From: an uncultured Akkermansia sp.
Lineage (GTDB): Bacteria; Verrucomicrobiota; Verrucomicrobiia; Verrucomicrobiales; Akkermansiaceae
Assembly (NCBI GenBank): GCA_947601655.1
Contig: CANQGG010000021.1
Coordinates: 1-36,964 of the forward strand
Length of the DNA stretch: 36,964 nucleotides
Direction of reading: 5' to 3'
Part shown: in pieces, positions 17,171 to 25,794 of the stretch
How the letters are laid out: every line of letters starts with the position of its first letter
Numbering within the stretch: the first letter of the stretch is position 1
Program-made: the position numbers and the translations under genes
Notes under the pieces: generated by a model
Told to the model about the DNA's origin: nothing
What the model saw: only the letters and a program-made list of their open reading frames with translations
Database searches by the model: none

Positions 17171-19524
17171 TGCGTTCTATGCTCATCTGCCTGCTCTGCG
17201 GAGTTTCCGCGCTCGTGGTTGACGCCGCTACTTTATCCGATGAGGCAGCGGCATGTGCAGCGCGCCTGCAGACCCTTGTAGTGCAAGCAGAGCAAGCCCA
17301 GCGCGAAGCGATGGCATTCAAATCAATTTCTTCCACACGCTTTGACCCTCTCGTTCCCTTACCGCCAACACGTCCCGGAGAGAGCGCGGCGGCGGCGGAT
17401 GGAGGTCTTTTCTTCGACAACAACGCATCAACACTCACCTACATCGGCAATGTACGTCTGCGCGATACGAGGCTCCACCTGCGCGCGGCAAACCGTCTCT
17501 TCCTGCTTTTCCCCGCAAATGATAAGCAAAAAGCGGAAAACGTAGCGTTAAGTGGTACTCAACAGCAACAACGTGATGTTCAGCCCCACCCCGCCCAGCA
17601 ATCCTCAGCGCCCCGACCTGCAACAGCCCAATCTGGAAACGTAGCCACAAAATCCGTTACCGAAGAAAAAGACCCCCTCAGCATCGTGACGCAGAATGCT
17701 GCAGCAGATTTGCGGATGGGACGCCTTACTCTGGAAGGACGAAACAATGGCGACCCCTCGCTGATTTTATCTCACAGGGAAAGCCGAGTGCTGCTGTACA
17801 GACAGGGAGATGGCGGCGGCGCGCGAGTAGACGCAGACGAACAGGGGAATGTGCTACTGCGCAGTGGGCGGCTGGAGGCCGAATGGAAAGGCGAAGATGG
17901 TGAGCGTTGGAAATTGGTATTCAGCGGGGAATTTGTTCTTTACCGCGCCGCCGTACGAGAGCTTGTTTTTCATGGGGATACAATGGTAACCACCCCGCAG
18001 GGAACGTTGCACTGCGCGCGCGCGCTGCACGTGTTCTTTTCTGCTGCCGAGGATTCTGCTCCGTTATCAACCCGACCCACGACGCATAATAAAAAACCGT
18101 TCTCACAATTTGAGGATATGCAGCTCAAGGAGGTAGACCATATCGTGGCGGAAGGAAAGGCTTTTCTCGCGATCCCCTCTCAGCAGGGACGCCCCACGTC
18201 ACGCGTGACAGGTGAAACACTCCATTACAGTGTCGCAAACGGGGAGTGTACAGCTATTGGTAATAATCCCACCATTTCTTTCGGCGAAAACACGTTAACA
18301 ACCGATGATAAAATTTACCTAAAAAATAACGGAGATATCGAAGTTTACGGACGTAATATCAACGGTTCGTACCGCCGTCCGACACCCGAGCAATCGCCGC
18401 GACGACTACTTGTTGGCACGTATCACACTACAGGACCAGTAACTTACACCGCCGCCACGCAAACGATCCGCCTTCCGAAAGGGTTGGATGCACGAGACGA
18501 AGCAGCTTCTTTCCACTGTACGGGAGCATGCAGCGTGTTGCTTTTGCCGACTACAAATGCAGGGGTAGGGGAAGTTTCTCGAGCAAAGGGACAACCAAAC
18601 CTGGCGATTGCGCGTACGGATGGTATTCGGGAGCTACAAGCGGAAGGTGATGTCGTAATGCACAGTGACGCTTCTGTCGCTTCGCCAGTCTGTGATATAC
18701 ATGCGGATTCTGCTTGGCTAGACCTGCAAATAGGCTCGGCAACGTTCCGTTCGAAACGGGGGAGACCAGTGGATGCACGCTATGGCGATTATGCTTTAGC
18801 TGCTCGGAGTCCAAGTGGAAAAGATTCTTATCTTCAAGTACTTCCGAATGGTGATTTACTGGCAAAAGGCGAATATGTGGCAGCATCTCTTCCCTCAGAG
18901 AAAGGCAGGATGAGTGCTACCTGTGCAGATGAATTACGTCTGCAGCGTGAAAAAGGTGTACTGAGCATGGGGCAAGCTGCAAGCATTAAAACACCAGATG
19001 GAATTATGACATCCCGTGGCGTTCTTGAGGCAGAATTGACTGCTGAAAAAGGAGTAAACGAAAGGAAGATACCCGGGCCATATCCACACCTAGCATATAA
19101 TTTCACCGGATTGCACACAATGCAAACTCACAAGGGCGGCACTCTGCGTACAGCTCAGGTCGGTATGCAGTGCGAAGGGGATATTATCGTAGAAATCGAT
19201 CCAAATGCAAAACAAGAGCCCGATCGCAGCAGTATACATTCTGCACTGGCTACCAATAAGGTACGACTTGTCAGCAAGGATGATTCCGGACGTCTCGTAC
19301 GCGCAGATGGCGATCGACTGTTGCTCGACCCTGCCACCAAGAATATTATCCTTACAGGCGACACGGTACGTTTGCAAGATGAATTCAACATTCATTCAGC
19401 CTCTGGAGCTGGCGCACGTATCACGATTGACCCGAAAAATAACATGCGTATTTCTGGCTCTCAGCAGACAACACATTCTGTGCGCATTCATGAACAAATT
19501 AAAAAGAATAAGAAAAAACCATGA
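17167..19524 (+). CDS. Large exported LptA/OstA-like protein
   Basis: A 785-residue protein with a signal peptide (about 1-20, LICLLCGVSALVVDA). The mature part is a long series of short beta strands of the LptA/OstA type, for example ASTLTYIGNVRLRDTRLHLR near residue 85, GRLEAEWKG near 237, GDTMVTTPQGTLHCARALHV near 274, and a final GDRLLLDPATKNIILTGDTV near 715. LptA of E. coli is about 185 residues, so this is several OstA-like units in one chain, which could form a longer LPS bridge across the periplasm or combine the LptA role with the N-terminal part of LptD. ATGA overlaps at both ends (17167 and 19521) show tight coupling with its neighbours. Confidence 0.7.
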   Translation: MMRSMLICLLCGVSALVVDAATLSDEAAACAARLQTLVVQAEQAQREAMAFKSISSTRFDPLVPLPPTRPGESAAAADGGLFFDNNASTLTYIGNVRLRDTRLHLRAANRLFLLFPANDKQKAENVALSGTQQQQRDVQPHPAQQSSAPRPATAQSGNVATKSVTEEKDPLSIVTQNAAADLRMGRLTLEGRNNGDPSLILSHRESRVLLYRQGDGGGARVDADEQGNVLLRSGRLEAEWKGEDGERWKLVFSGEFVLYRAAVRELVFHGDTMVTTPQGTLHCARALHVFFSAAEDSAPLSTRPTTHNKKPFSQFEDMQLKEVDHIVAEGKAFLAIPSQQGRPTSRVTGETLHYSVANGECTAIGNNPTISFGENTLTTDDKIYLKNNGDIEVYGRNINGSYRRPTPEQSPRRLLVGTYHTTGPVTYTAATQTIRLPKGLDARDEAASFHCTGACSVLLLPTTNAGVGEVSRAKGQPNLAIARTDGIRELQAEGDVVMHSDASVASPVCDIHADSAWLDLQIGSATFRSKRGRPVDARYGDYALAARSPSGKDSYLQVLPNGDLLAKGEYVAASLPSEKGRMSATCADELRLQREKGVLSMGQAASIKTPDGIMTSRGVLEAELTAEKGVNERKIPGPYPHLAYNFTGLHTMQTHKGGTLRTAQVGMQCEGDIIVEIDPNAKQEPDRSSIHSALATNKVRLVSKDDSGRLVRADGDRLLLDPATKNIILTGDTVRLQDEFNIHSASGAGARITIDPKNNMRISGSQQTTHSVRIHEQIKKNKKKP

Positions 19525-20285
19525 TCTCACAGCCCTCTCCAACCTGTTCTGCCGCCACGCCCTTGTTGCGTGCGGAAAATCTGTGCAAGACGTACCATGA
19601 GCGATGCGTGGTAGATCACGTATCCTTTGAGGTGTGTGCCGGGGAAATCGTGGGGCTGTTGGGACCGAACGGTGCGGGGAAAACGACATCGTTTTACATG
19701 GTGGCAGGACTGGTGCGCCCGGATGAGGGGACGGTGCTTTTTTGTGAAAAAAATGTATCCGGATTGCCTATGCACTTGCGCGCGCGGCTGGGTATGGGCT
19801 ACCTGCCCCAAGAGGAATCGATCTTCCGAAAACTCACGGTACGGGAAAACCTGATGGCAATCCTGGAAACTCGAGCTGACCTCTCGCGCAAGGAGCAGAA
19901 GGCCAAAGCCGAGGAATTGATGGAACGTTTCAACATCACTCGCCTGCATAAGAGCCAGGCTCTGCAGCTTTCTGGTGGCGAAAAGCGGCGACTCACGATC
20001 GCGCGCGCCCTAGCTTCCAATCCGAAACTCCTGATGCTTGATGAACCATTTGCCGGAGTGGATCCCATTGCCGTTCAGGATATCCAGCATATTGTGGCCT
20101 CCTTACGGGAGACAGACGGTCTCTCCATCCTCATCACGGATCATAATGTACGTGAAACCCTTGGCATTGTAGATCGTGCGTATATCCTTTTTGAGGGACG
20201 CGTTATCAAGCATGGCAATGCAGAAGAAATCGCCAATGACCCAAAAACTCGCAAGATTTACCTCGGCGAACACTTCAAGATGTAA
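19521..20285 (+). CDS. lptB: LPS export ABC transporter ATPase LptB
   Basis: Cytoplasmic ATPase that drives LPS extraction by LptFG. It has 254 residues with the full ABC set: Walker A GPNGAGKT at 48-55, the Q-loop in YLPQE near 97, signature LSGGEKRR near 150, Walker B LLMLDEP at 170-176, and His208 of the H-loop. GLLGPNGAGKTTSFYM and the DPIAVQDIQ stretch are characteristic of LptB rather than other ABC ATPases. Its start overlaps the stop of the LptA-like gene. No lptF or lptG is in the window. Confidence 0.94.
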   Translation: MISQPSPTCSAATPLLRAENLCKTYHERCVVDHVSFEVCAGEIVGLLGPNGAGKTTSFYMVAGLVRPDEGTVLFCEKNVSGLPMHLRARLGMGYLPQEESIFRKLTVRENLMAILETRADLSRKEQKAKAEELMERFNITRLHKSQALQLSGGEKRRLTIARALASNPKLLMLDEPFAGVDPIAVQDIQHIVASLRETDGLSILITDHNVRETLGIVDRAYILFEGRVIKHGNAEEIANDPKTRKIYLGEHFKM

Positions 20286-20345
20286 TGATAAAACAACCAT
20301 GCCTTATTTGATTATCTATTTATTATTCAATGTATGATAAATTAG

Positions 20346-20351
20346 TATAAT
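20346..20351 (+). promoter_or_regulatory. -10 box of the DoxX gene
   Basis: A consensus TATAAT lies 10 nt before the ATG at 20362 in an AT-rich spacer; no good -35 is visible at 17 bp (TTATTC at 20323-20328). There is no Shine-Dalgarno, so a nearly leaderless message is likely. Confidence 0.5.
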
Positions 20352-20361
20352 CAGATGCGGT

Positions 20362-20856
20362 ATGCGTATTGCCGGAGAAAAATCTGGAAAGGATTGTCCC
20401 GCTGCCACAACCGAATGGTGGGGTGCGGGGATTTTCATTCTGCGCGTGGGGGTGGCATTGATGATTCTCAGCCATGGCTGGCCGAAGCTGCAACTGCTCA
20501 TGGAGGCTCGTGGAGGCGAATGGATGGATCCTCTCGGGTGGGGAGGAGCAATCTCTCTAGGTTTATGCGTTCTAGCAGAATTTTTTTGTGCGCTTGCCAT
20601 GCTAATAGGCGTGTTCACGCGTATTGCTGCATTGGCGCTTGTAATCAATTTTTGGGTCGCACTCTTCGCGTACGGACAAGCGAGTTCATGGGCGGTTAAT
20701 GAATTGCCTTCACTCTATCTCGTTTGTTTTGTCACTCTACTTTGCACTGGCGCCGGACCATTTTCCGTGGACAACTTCCTTCGACGGTGGATTTTATCCC
20801 GGAAAAAACTCGGACGTGGCCGCAGCGACACACGAGATTACGAAAACATCAATTAA
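20362..20856 (+). CDS. DoxX family membrane protein
   Basis: Inner-membrane protein of 164 residues with four hydrophobic helices (about 22-40, 62-83, 87-104 and 115-134). The first helix reads ILRVGVALMILSHGWPKL, the usual DoxX opening (R..G..ML.HG..K), and LAEFFCALAMLIGVFTRIAA is the second typical block. Family members take part in redox or sulphur metabolism; the partner here is unknown. It stands alone on the + strand and converges on the next gene. Confidence 0.88.
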   Translation: MRIAGEKSGKDCPAATTEWWGAGIFILRVGVALMILSHGWPKLQLLMEARGGEWMDPLGWGGAISLGLCVLAEFFCALAMLIGVFTRIAALALVINFWVALFAYGQASSWAVNELPSLYLVCFVTLLCTGAGPFSVDNFLRRWILSRKKLGRGRSDTRDYENIN

Positions 20857-20867
20857 AGTCTCGCAAG

Positions 20868-21266
20868 TTACTTGATAGACCCCAGACGAGAGAAAGGGTC
20901 GGAGATGAGCGTCCATATCTCTTGCAGCTTCTGAGTCTCCCAGAAGGGTTCCTTTTTGAGGCGCCACATTTCAGTGCTGACGCGGTTTTGCAAACGAGCC
21001 CATTGCAAAAGCTCTGCCTCACTGCCCTTCACGGGTGCAGGAAGTTTGGAGAAAGTTGAGCGGAGTTTAACGGCTGCATCCTTTGCTCCTTTCTCATCTT
21101 TTACTCCCTGGAGCAAGGTGACAGCTTCTTCCAAAGCCGCAAATTCGTGGGTAAAATTATCGGTGGTCCCGCCGCCGGATGGCGCCGCTTGCAAAGACGC
21201 AGTCACCAGCAACGCCGCAAGGAACAGCGTGGTCGCAACGCGTTGTCGGAGGCGGAAGAAATTCAT
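20868..21266 (-). CDS. Small exported protein of unknown function
   Basis: A 132-residue protein with a clear signal peptide (basic start MNFFRLRQR, hydrophobic stretch LFLAALLVTASLQA, cleavage near residue 28). The mature part is predicted helical and charged, with FAALEEAVTLLQGVKDEKG and LLQWARLQNRVSTEMWRLKK as amphipathic stretches, so probably a small periplasmic helical bundle. No family recognised. It begins 6 bp after ndk and must share its transcript. Confidence 0.75.
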   Translation of the reverse strand: MNFFRLRQRVATTLFLAALLVTASLQAAPSGGGTTDNFTHEFAALEEAVTLLQGVKDEKGAKDAAVKLRSTFSKLPAPVKGSEAELLQWARLQNRVSTEMWRLKKEPFWETQKLQEIWTLISDPFSRLGSIK

Positions 21267-21272
21267 GGGACG

Positions 21273-21713
21273 TTAAAACTGTTCGTTTTTCCCGAAGAAG
21301 CGATCGATTTCGATGAGCGCATTTTCCGGAGTATCGGAGGCATGACAGACATTCATCATGCTGTTGGTGCCGAAGTCGCCTCGGATGGTACCTTTTTCAG
21401 CTTTCTGAGAATTGGTGGGGCCCAGGATGTTGCGAACTCGAGTTACCACGCCCGGTCCCTCAAGGATGATTGCCACAATTGGACCGCTCTGCATGAATGC
21501 TGAAAGTTTTGGGAAAAGCGGCTCTCCATCGATCACCAGATCCAGGATGTGCGCGTAATGTTCGCGCAGAATTTTCTCATCGAGCTGCATCATCTTGAGA
21601 CCTTTCAGCACAAATCCCTCGGCCAGCAGACGATTGAGAACAACACCGGACAAATTACGCTTCACGCAATCCGGCTTAAACAGAATCAGTGTCCGTTCCT
21701 CGTGTTCCTTCAT
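21273..21713 (-). CDS. ndk: Nucleoside diphosphate kinase
   Basis: Transfers the gamma-phosphate between nucleoside triphosphates and diphosphates; cytosolic. It has 146 residues. Visible: K13 in LILFKPDCVKRN, the RNILGPTNSQKAEKGTIRGDFG substrate loop starting near residue 94, and the phosphorylated His124 in NVCHASDTPENA. GPTNSQKAEKG is a slight variant of the commoner GPTNPxxAxPG. It has its own consensus-like promoter and is followed 6 bp later by the small exported protein. Confidence 0.96.
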   Translation of the reverse strand: MKEHEERTLILFKPDCVKRNLSGVVLNRLLAEGFVLKGLKMMQLDEKILREHYAHILDLVIDGEPLFPKLSAFMQSGPIVAIILEGPGVVTRVRNILGPTNSQKAEKGTIRGDFGTNSMMNVCHASDTPENALIEIDRFFGKNEQF

Positions 21714-21736
21714 CTCACAAATCAGGTTGCTCTCTT

Positions 21737-21765
21737 TTTCTACCCTTCCCGCGGACTGGTGTCAA
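21737..21765 (-). promoter_or_regulatory. ndk promoter
   Basis: On the minus strand TTGACA (21765-21760), a perfect -35, 17 bp, then TAGAAA (21742-21737). The ndk ATG is at 21713, so the leader would be about 17 nt. Confidence 0.6.
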
Positions 21766-21981
21766 GAAAAAATCATGCAGTTATGAAGGCGGGAGTGATG
21801 TTTTTGAGGAAAAATTTTTGGGAGGTGATTGTACGGACAATTTCGAATTTTTGAAAATTTATATTGTTGAAAATGAGCGAGATGAGATGTTATCAGTCAA
21901 CAATAAGACAAAAGGGAGAAAGGGCAAAAAAACTATACAACTATTTTTACAATTTTCGCGCAAGCGGGGGAAGCGGGCAGG

Positions 21982-23508
21982 TCACTCCCATTCGATAGAA
22001 GCGGGGGGTTTGGTGCTGACATCGTAGAGGACGCGGTTGGTACCTTTCACTTCATTGAGGATACGGTTTGAGACCTCTCGGAGCAGATCGTAGGGCAGCT
22101 GCACCCAATCGGCGGTCATGGCATCTTCGGACACGATGGCGCGGAGATTAGTTGCGAACTCATAGGAACGCTCATCACCCTTCACGCCGACGGTTTTGAC
22201 GGGGATGAGGCCGGCATAGGCCTGCCAGCATTTGTCGTACCATCCCCACTTACGGAGGGTGGAAATGAAGATTGCGTCGCACTCGCGGATAATTTCCAGT
22301 TTTTGCTTTGTCACTTCGCCCGGGCAGCGGACGGCGAGACCGGGACCGGGGAAGGGATGTCGCCAGAGGATATCATGCGGGATGCCCATAGAGGCGCCGA
22401 GGGCGCGGACTTCATCTTTGAAGAGGAAAGCCAGCGGTTCGATGACTTTGCCCTGGGCCTGCAGCTCCAGGACGCGCTCTACGCGGTTGTGGTGAGTTTT
22501 GATGACAGAGGCCTTGCTTTTGGCATTGGAGGCGCTTTCGATCACATCCGGGTAGAGGGTACCCTGGGCGAGCATTTCGGCATCTCCGACGGCGTCCCAG
22601 AAGACATCAATGAAGAGCGAGCCGATGATACGGCGCTTTTTTTCGGGGGAAGACTCACCGGACAGGGCTGCCAGGAAACGTTCGGAGGCATCCACCGTTT
22701 CGATGTTGACGCCCATACGGAGGAAGTTTTGCTCCACCTCCTGCGCCTCATTTTTGCGCAGCAAGCCGTTGTTTACGAATATGCAGCGGACATTCACGCC
22801 CGCCTCGTGAAGCAGGACGGCCAGCACGGTACTATCCACCCCGCCGGAGACGCCGCAGACGACCTGTCGATGGCCGACTTTCGAGCGAATTTCATCGATG
22901 AGTTCACGTTTGAAGTCGCCGATATCAAACGGGGCGAGTTCTGAGGCGAAAGAAAGGAAATTGCGCAGGATAGTGCGACCCTCGTGAGAATGAGTCACCT
23001 CCGGGTGGAACTGGATGCCGAACATATTTTTTCCCCACTGCAAGGAAACGGGGACACCCTCGCTATTACGGGCGATTACCCGGCATCCGTCGGCCAAATG
23101 ATCCACGGTATCCGAATGACTCATCCACACCTGGGAGGAGGGTGAAACTCCGGCATAGAGACCGGTTGACTTCTCGGGGATGAGGGCAGCGGGGCCATAT
23201 TCGCGGCGATTGCTGGGGCGCACGGTACCGCCGGTCTTGATATTCAGCAGCTGCATCCCATAGCACACCCCCAGCACCGGGACGCCGAAACTGCAGAGGC
23301 GTTCAAAATCAATATCCGGAGCATCCGGTTCCGAAGTACTGCGCGGACCACCGGAGAGAATCACCGCGCCGGGATCAACCATCTCCCCAATCTCCTCGGG
23401 GGTGTAGAGCTTCGCCATGTATCCGAGTTCACGCACACGTCTGACAATTAACTGGGTGTATTGCGAACCGAAATCGACGACAGCGACTAAATGTTTGGGG
23501 ACTACCAT
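21982..23508 (-). CDS. guaA: GMP synthase (glutamine-hydrolysing)
   Basis: Converts XMP to GMP with glutamine-derived ammonia; cytosolic. It has 508 residues: the class I glutamine amidotransferase domain first (catalytic C82 in GVCYGMQ, H168 and E170 in QFHPE), then the ATP pyrophosphatase domain (P-loop SGGVDST near 221) and the dimerisation domain ending in the family's usual KPPASIEWE. Complete and unremarkable. The start is 9 nt after an extended -10 and has no Shine-Dalgarno. The 268 bp between guaA and ndk are AT-rich and hold no visible gene. Confidence 0.98.
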   Translation of the reverse strand: MVVPKHLVAVVDFGSQYTQLIVRRVRELGYMAKLYTPEEIGEMVDPGAVILSGGPRSTSEPDAPDIDFERLCSFGVPVLGVCYGMQLLNIKTGGTVRPSNRREYGPAALIPEKSTGLYAGVSPSSQVWMSHSDTVDHLADGCRVIARNSEGVPVSLQWGKNMFGIQFHPEVTHSHEGRTILRNFLSFASELAPFDIGDFKRELIDEIRSKVGHRQVVCGVSGGVDSTVLAVLLHEAGVNVRCIFVNNGLLRKNEAQEVEQNFLRMGVNIETVDASERFLAALSGESSPEKKRRIIGSLFIDVFWDAVGDAEMLAQGTLYPDVIESASNAKSKASVIKTHHNRVERVLELQAQGKVIEPLAFLFKDEVRALGASMGIPHDILWRHPFPGPGLAVRCPGEVTKQKLEIIRECDAIFISTLRKWGWYDKCWQAYAGLIPVKTVGVKGDERSYEFATNLRAIVSEDAMTADWVQLPYDLLREVSNRILNEVKGTNRVLYDVSTKPPASIEWE

Positions 23509-23517
23509 GCCGGGGAT

Positions 23518-23546
23518 ATCATATCATTTGAACGGATGTTCCGCAA
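23518..23546 (-). promoter_or_regulatory. guaA promoter
   Basis: On the minus strand TTGCGG (23546-23541), 17 bp, TATGAT (23523-23518) preceded by TGA, an extended -10. Nine nt separate it from the guaA ATG, the same spacing as at cas9. Confidence 0.6.
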
Positions 23547-23594
23547 GCTCCATTTTGTTGGAAGGAGATTCAGAGAAGGAGGGGCATTGCCAAA

Positions 23595-23663
23595 CGCAGC
23601 TTTGACACGGATAATGGAGCGGAGTTTATCAAGGCTTTGCCCCACCACAGTGTTGATTTTTAG
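23595..23663 (+). pseudogene. Fragment of an integrase-core (rve) transposase
   Basis: In one + frame the sequence reads RSFDTDNGAEFIKALP and then stops at 23661. The DTDNGAEF pattern is the second Asp region of DDE transposases with an integrase core domain (usually SDNGxEF). Only about 22 codons remain; the flanks show no matching frame and no clear terminal inverted repeats. It is a relic of an insertion sequence, lying at the border between guaA and the restriction block. Confidence 0.55.
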
Positions 23664-23707
23664 GGGATGTGCCAAAAACTCCTTTTAAATTCTTTTAAAT
23701 AGTGGCA

Positions 23708-23897
23708 ATGAGCTTCATAGAATTCTGGAGGAGGGGGGGGGGAGGCAAAATTTGCGATCAGCACTTTGAGATACCCGGAAGAAATATGGTTTCAGCCAGT
23801 CAATGACAGACTCGACTTGATCAAGCAATTTTTAACAGTTCGCAAAGGGAAACAGATCAATGAAGAACGCCGGGGAAAACTGCTGTACAAGTCGTAG
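23708..23897 (+). pseudogene. Small ORF interrupted at a G10 tract, possibly phase-variable
   Basis: From the ATG at 23708 the frame reads MSFIEFWRR, then runs into ten G (23733-23742). With ten G it leaves the good frame and stops after 32 codons. With nine or twelve G it would continue as EAKFAISTLRYPEEIWF and on to TAG at 23895-23897, giving about 62 residues (nine G) of ordinary-looking charged protein. Homopolymer G tracts close behind a start codon are the classic layout of slipped-strand phase variation. The protein family is unknown. The alternatives are a decayed gene or an assembly error in the tract. Confidence 0.4.
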
Positions 23898-24093
23898 TAA
23901 TCACTTTCTCTTCAATTTCCTCCAAATCATTCGGAAATAATGAATGTAGAAACCATGAAGAGGGCGTTAGATTCTTTTGGAAATCAAAGGATTCCAAGAC
24001 TTCAATCAATTCACTCCACCTCTCGTTGTAGTTTTGGCCCTCCTTTAATCTGAAATTAAAGTTGAAAGTCCATTCAGAAGATGCCTCGCTCAT
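23857..24093 (-). CDS. Small hypothetical protein
   Basis: A 78-residue protein beginning MSEASSEWTFNFNFRL; the frame is open to 24171 but the first part of that looks non-coding. It is acidic, has no membrane helix, and contains NYNERWSELIEVLESFDFQK and a Trp-rich SSWFLHSLFPND stretch. There is no clear Shine-Dalgarno. Its end overlaps tail-to-tail by 41 bp with the frame-shifted small ORF on the + strand, so at most one of the two may be functional. Nothing else is visible in 24094-24372. Function not recognised. Confidence 0.4.
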   Translation of the reverse strand: MSEASSEWTFNFNFRLKEGQNYNERWSELIEVLESFDFQKNLTPSSWFLHSLFPNDLEEIEEKVITTTCTAVFPGVLH

Positions 24094-24372
24094 AATCGGT
24101 TTTTTGTGGTGAAGTGTTGTTGTTATTACCTGAAAAGATGAAGGGCAAGGAGTCTGAACTCCCCGCCCCATCTATAACCCAGGTTTTTATCACTACCAAC
24201 AGCGGTATCATCACTGATGGTCTGCATCCACAAGGTTAAAAGCATGTACGCCCCTTGCAAACTACGGCACAGAACCTATCACTTCATTATTCCAAAGTCA
24301 AGCGTAGGGGATCGGAATTTTTGTGTTTTTTCGGGAAGAGAATACTCTTTCCAATTATTCCTCTGGAGGTTC

Positions 24373-25794
24373 TTACCGCAAGATCGCTCGTTTCAGCTTT
24401 TCACACGCTCCTAACAGCTCCTCGATTTTTGCAACGATGCGCTTTTGCTCGGAAAGAGGGGGAAGAGGTAAATACAACTGAACAAGAAGGGAGAAATGTC
24501 TGGCATATCCTCTATTGCGCATTGTTTTTGCACAAAAAAGCAATAAAATATAACAGTATTTAGCGTCAACTAATAGAGGTTTGAGTAGTTTAGTCCCATC
24601 CGCTCCAACAACAAAGGGAAAATCTAATAATTTCACATTTCTAGTATGGTCCCCAAAAAGAAGAATGGGAGGATCATCAAGAACTTTATCAAAGAGATCT
24701 GTGTATCCATCGATAAATTTTGCTCCCTGACTCACAACCGGATACTTGCCTGTTTTTTTTATTTCCTTACTTTGAATCTGATTGTATTTTGAGCCAACTC
24801 CATACGAAATCTCATCTAGCCTTACCCACATCCAACTTTCCGGGATTTCAAAGGGCTTTTCTTCGTCCGTAATTTCCGGTAGATGTTTTTCCTTTTTGAG
24901 CTTCCCTGTTTTGATAAGTTGCTGCTTTTTCGCTCGGATCTGCTGGTAGAGTTCTGCCGCCGTGCCTTCTTCGGAACGCTGTTCGACGAGCTTGCCCTGG
25001 ACGGCTAACTGCAGGATGGACTTTTGGATTTCGTTAGGGAATCGCTTGTTTAATGCGTCCATACGACTCCACGCTTGTTCGTAGCGGTCAATGTATGGCA
25101 ACAGTTCCTCGATTTTTGCAACGATGCGCCTTTGCTCGGCAAGAGAGGGAAGAGGAACAAGCATATTACTTATGCTTGTTCGATTAAGCGTTCTTCCTTT
25201 AATTGCTTCTTTACTATCACCAGATTGAGAGACAAAAGGGAGAATCTTAAAGAGGTATTGCTGGAAGATATTCTCATTGTCACACAACGGATAGATAGAA
25301 ACAATCGCCTCGTTGTGGACGGCATCTATGTCTAAGATAGACACCCTCCCCACTGTCAACTTGAAACTCATCAACAAAGTACCAGCTTTTGATATATTAC
25401 CTCTAAATATTTTTGAAATGGCGATGTTTGTGACAGACTCTTTTGTCTTTCGAACGTGACCGCTTTCTGGCATATCAGCAATAGAAACCCATGCAATGCC
25501 TTGTCCCCACCATTGCGATTCCATTCGTGGGGGTGTTTTTCCAATCGAGTAGCGTACAATATCTCCCAATCTTACCCACATCCAACTTTCCGGGATTTCA
25601 AAGGGCTTTTCTTCTTCGGTAATTTCCGGTAGAGGTTTTTCCTTTTTGATTTTCCCTGCTTTGATAAATTGCTGCTTTTTCGCTCGGATCTGCTGGTAGA
25701 GTTCTGCTGCCGAGCCTTCCTCGGGGCGCTGTTCGACTAGCTTGCCCTGGATGGCTAACTGTAAGATACTGTTTTTTAACTCCTGCGGGGTCAT
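24373..25794 (-). CDS. hsdS: Type I restriction-modification specificity subunit HsdS
   Basis: DNA-recognition subunit of the HsdRMS complex; two variable target-recognition domains (about 65-210 and 315-440) each read one half of a split site. It has 473 residues. Each half starts with the same conserved block: SILQLAIQGKLVEQRPEEG at about 9 and SILQLAVQGKLVEQRSEEG at about 259, leading to EIPESWMWVRL. Each half ends with EQRRIVAKIEELL or EQKRIVAKIEELL. The two blocks are nearly identical at DNA level. The start overlaps the hsdM stop (ATGA, 25791-25794) and has GGAAGGAA before it. No recombinase or extra hsdS fragments are nearby. The target sequence cannot be predicted. Confidence 0.95.
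   Translation of the reverse strand: MTPQELKNSILQLAIQGKLVEQRPEEGSAAELYQQIRAKKQQFIKAGKIKKEKPLPEITEEEKPFEIPESWMWVRLGDIVRYSIGKTPPRMESQWWGQGIAWVSIADMPESGHVRKTKESVTNIAISKIFRGNISKAGTLLMSFKLTVGRVSILDIDAVHNEAIVSIYPLCDNENIFQQYLFKILPFVSQSGDSKEAIKGRTLNRTSISNMLVPLPSLAEQRRIVAKIEELLPYIDRYEQAWSRMDALNKRFPNEIQKSILQLAVQGKLVEQRSEEGTAAELYQQIRAKKQQLIKTGKLKKEKHLPEITDEEKPFEIPESWMWVRLDEISYGVGSKYNQIQSKEIKKTGKYPVVSQGAKFIDGYTDLFDKVLDDPPILLFGDHTRNVKLLDFPFVVGADGTKLLKPLLVDAKYCYILLLFCAKTMRNRGYARHFSLLVQLYLPLPPLSEQKRIVAKIEELLGACEKLKRAILR
24413..25155. repeat. 56-bp direct repeat inside hsdS (24413-24468 and 25100-25155)
   Basis: The two copies encode the KIEELL ends of the two halves of HsdS (offset 687 bp) and differ at only a few bases. 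Together with the longer repeat they frame each target-recognition domain. Confidence 0.85.
24821..25768. repeat. 198-bp direct repeat inside hsdS (24821-25018 and 25571-25768)
   Basis: The copies are exactly 750 bp apart with no gaps and a modest number of substitutions. They encode the conserved block before each target-recognition domain. Recombination between them would delete or swap a domain, a known route to new specificities. Confidence 0.9.
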
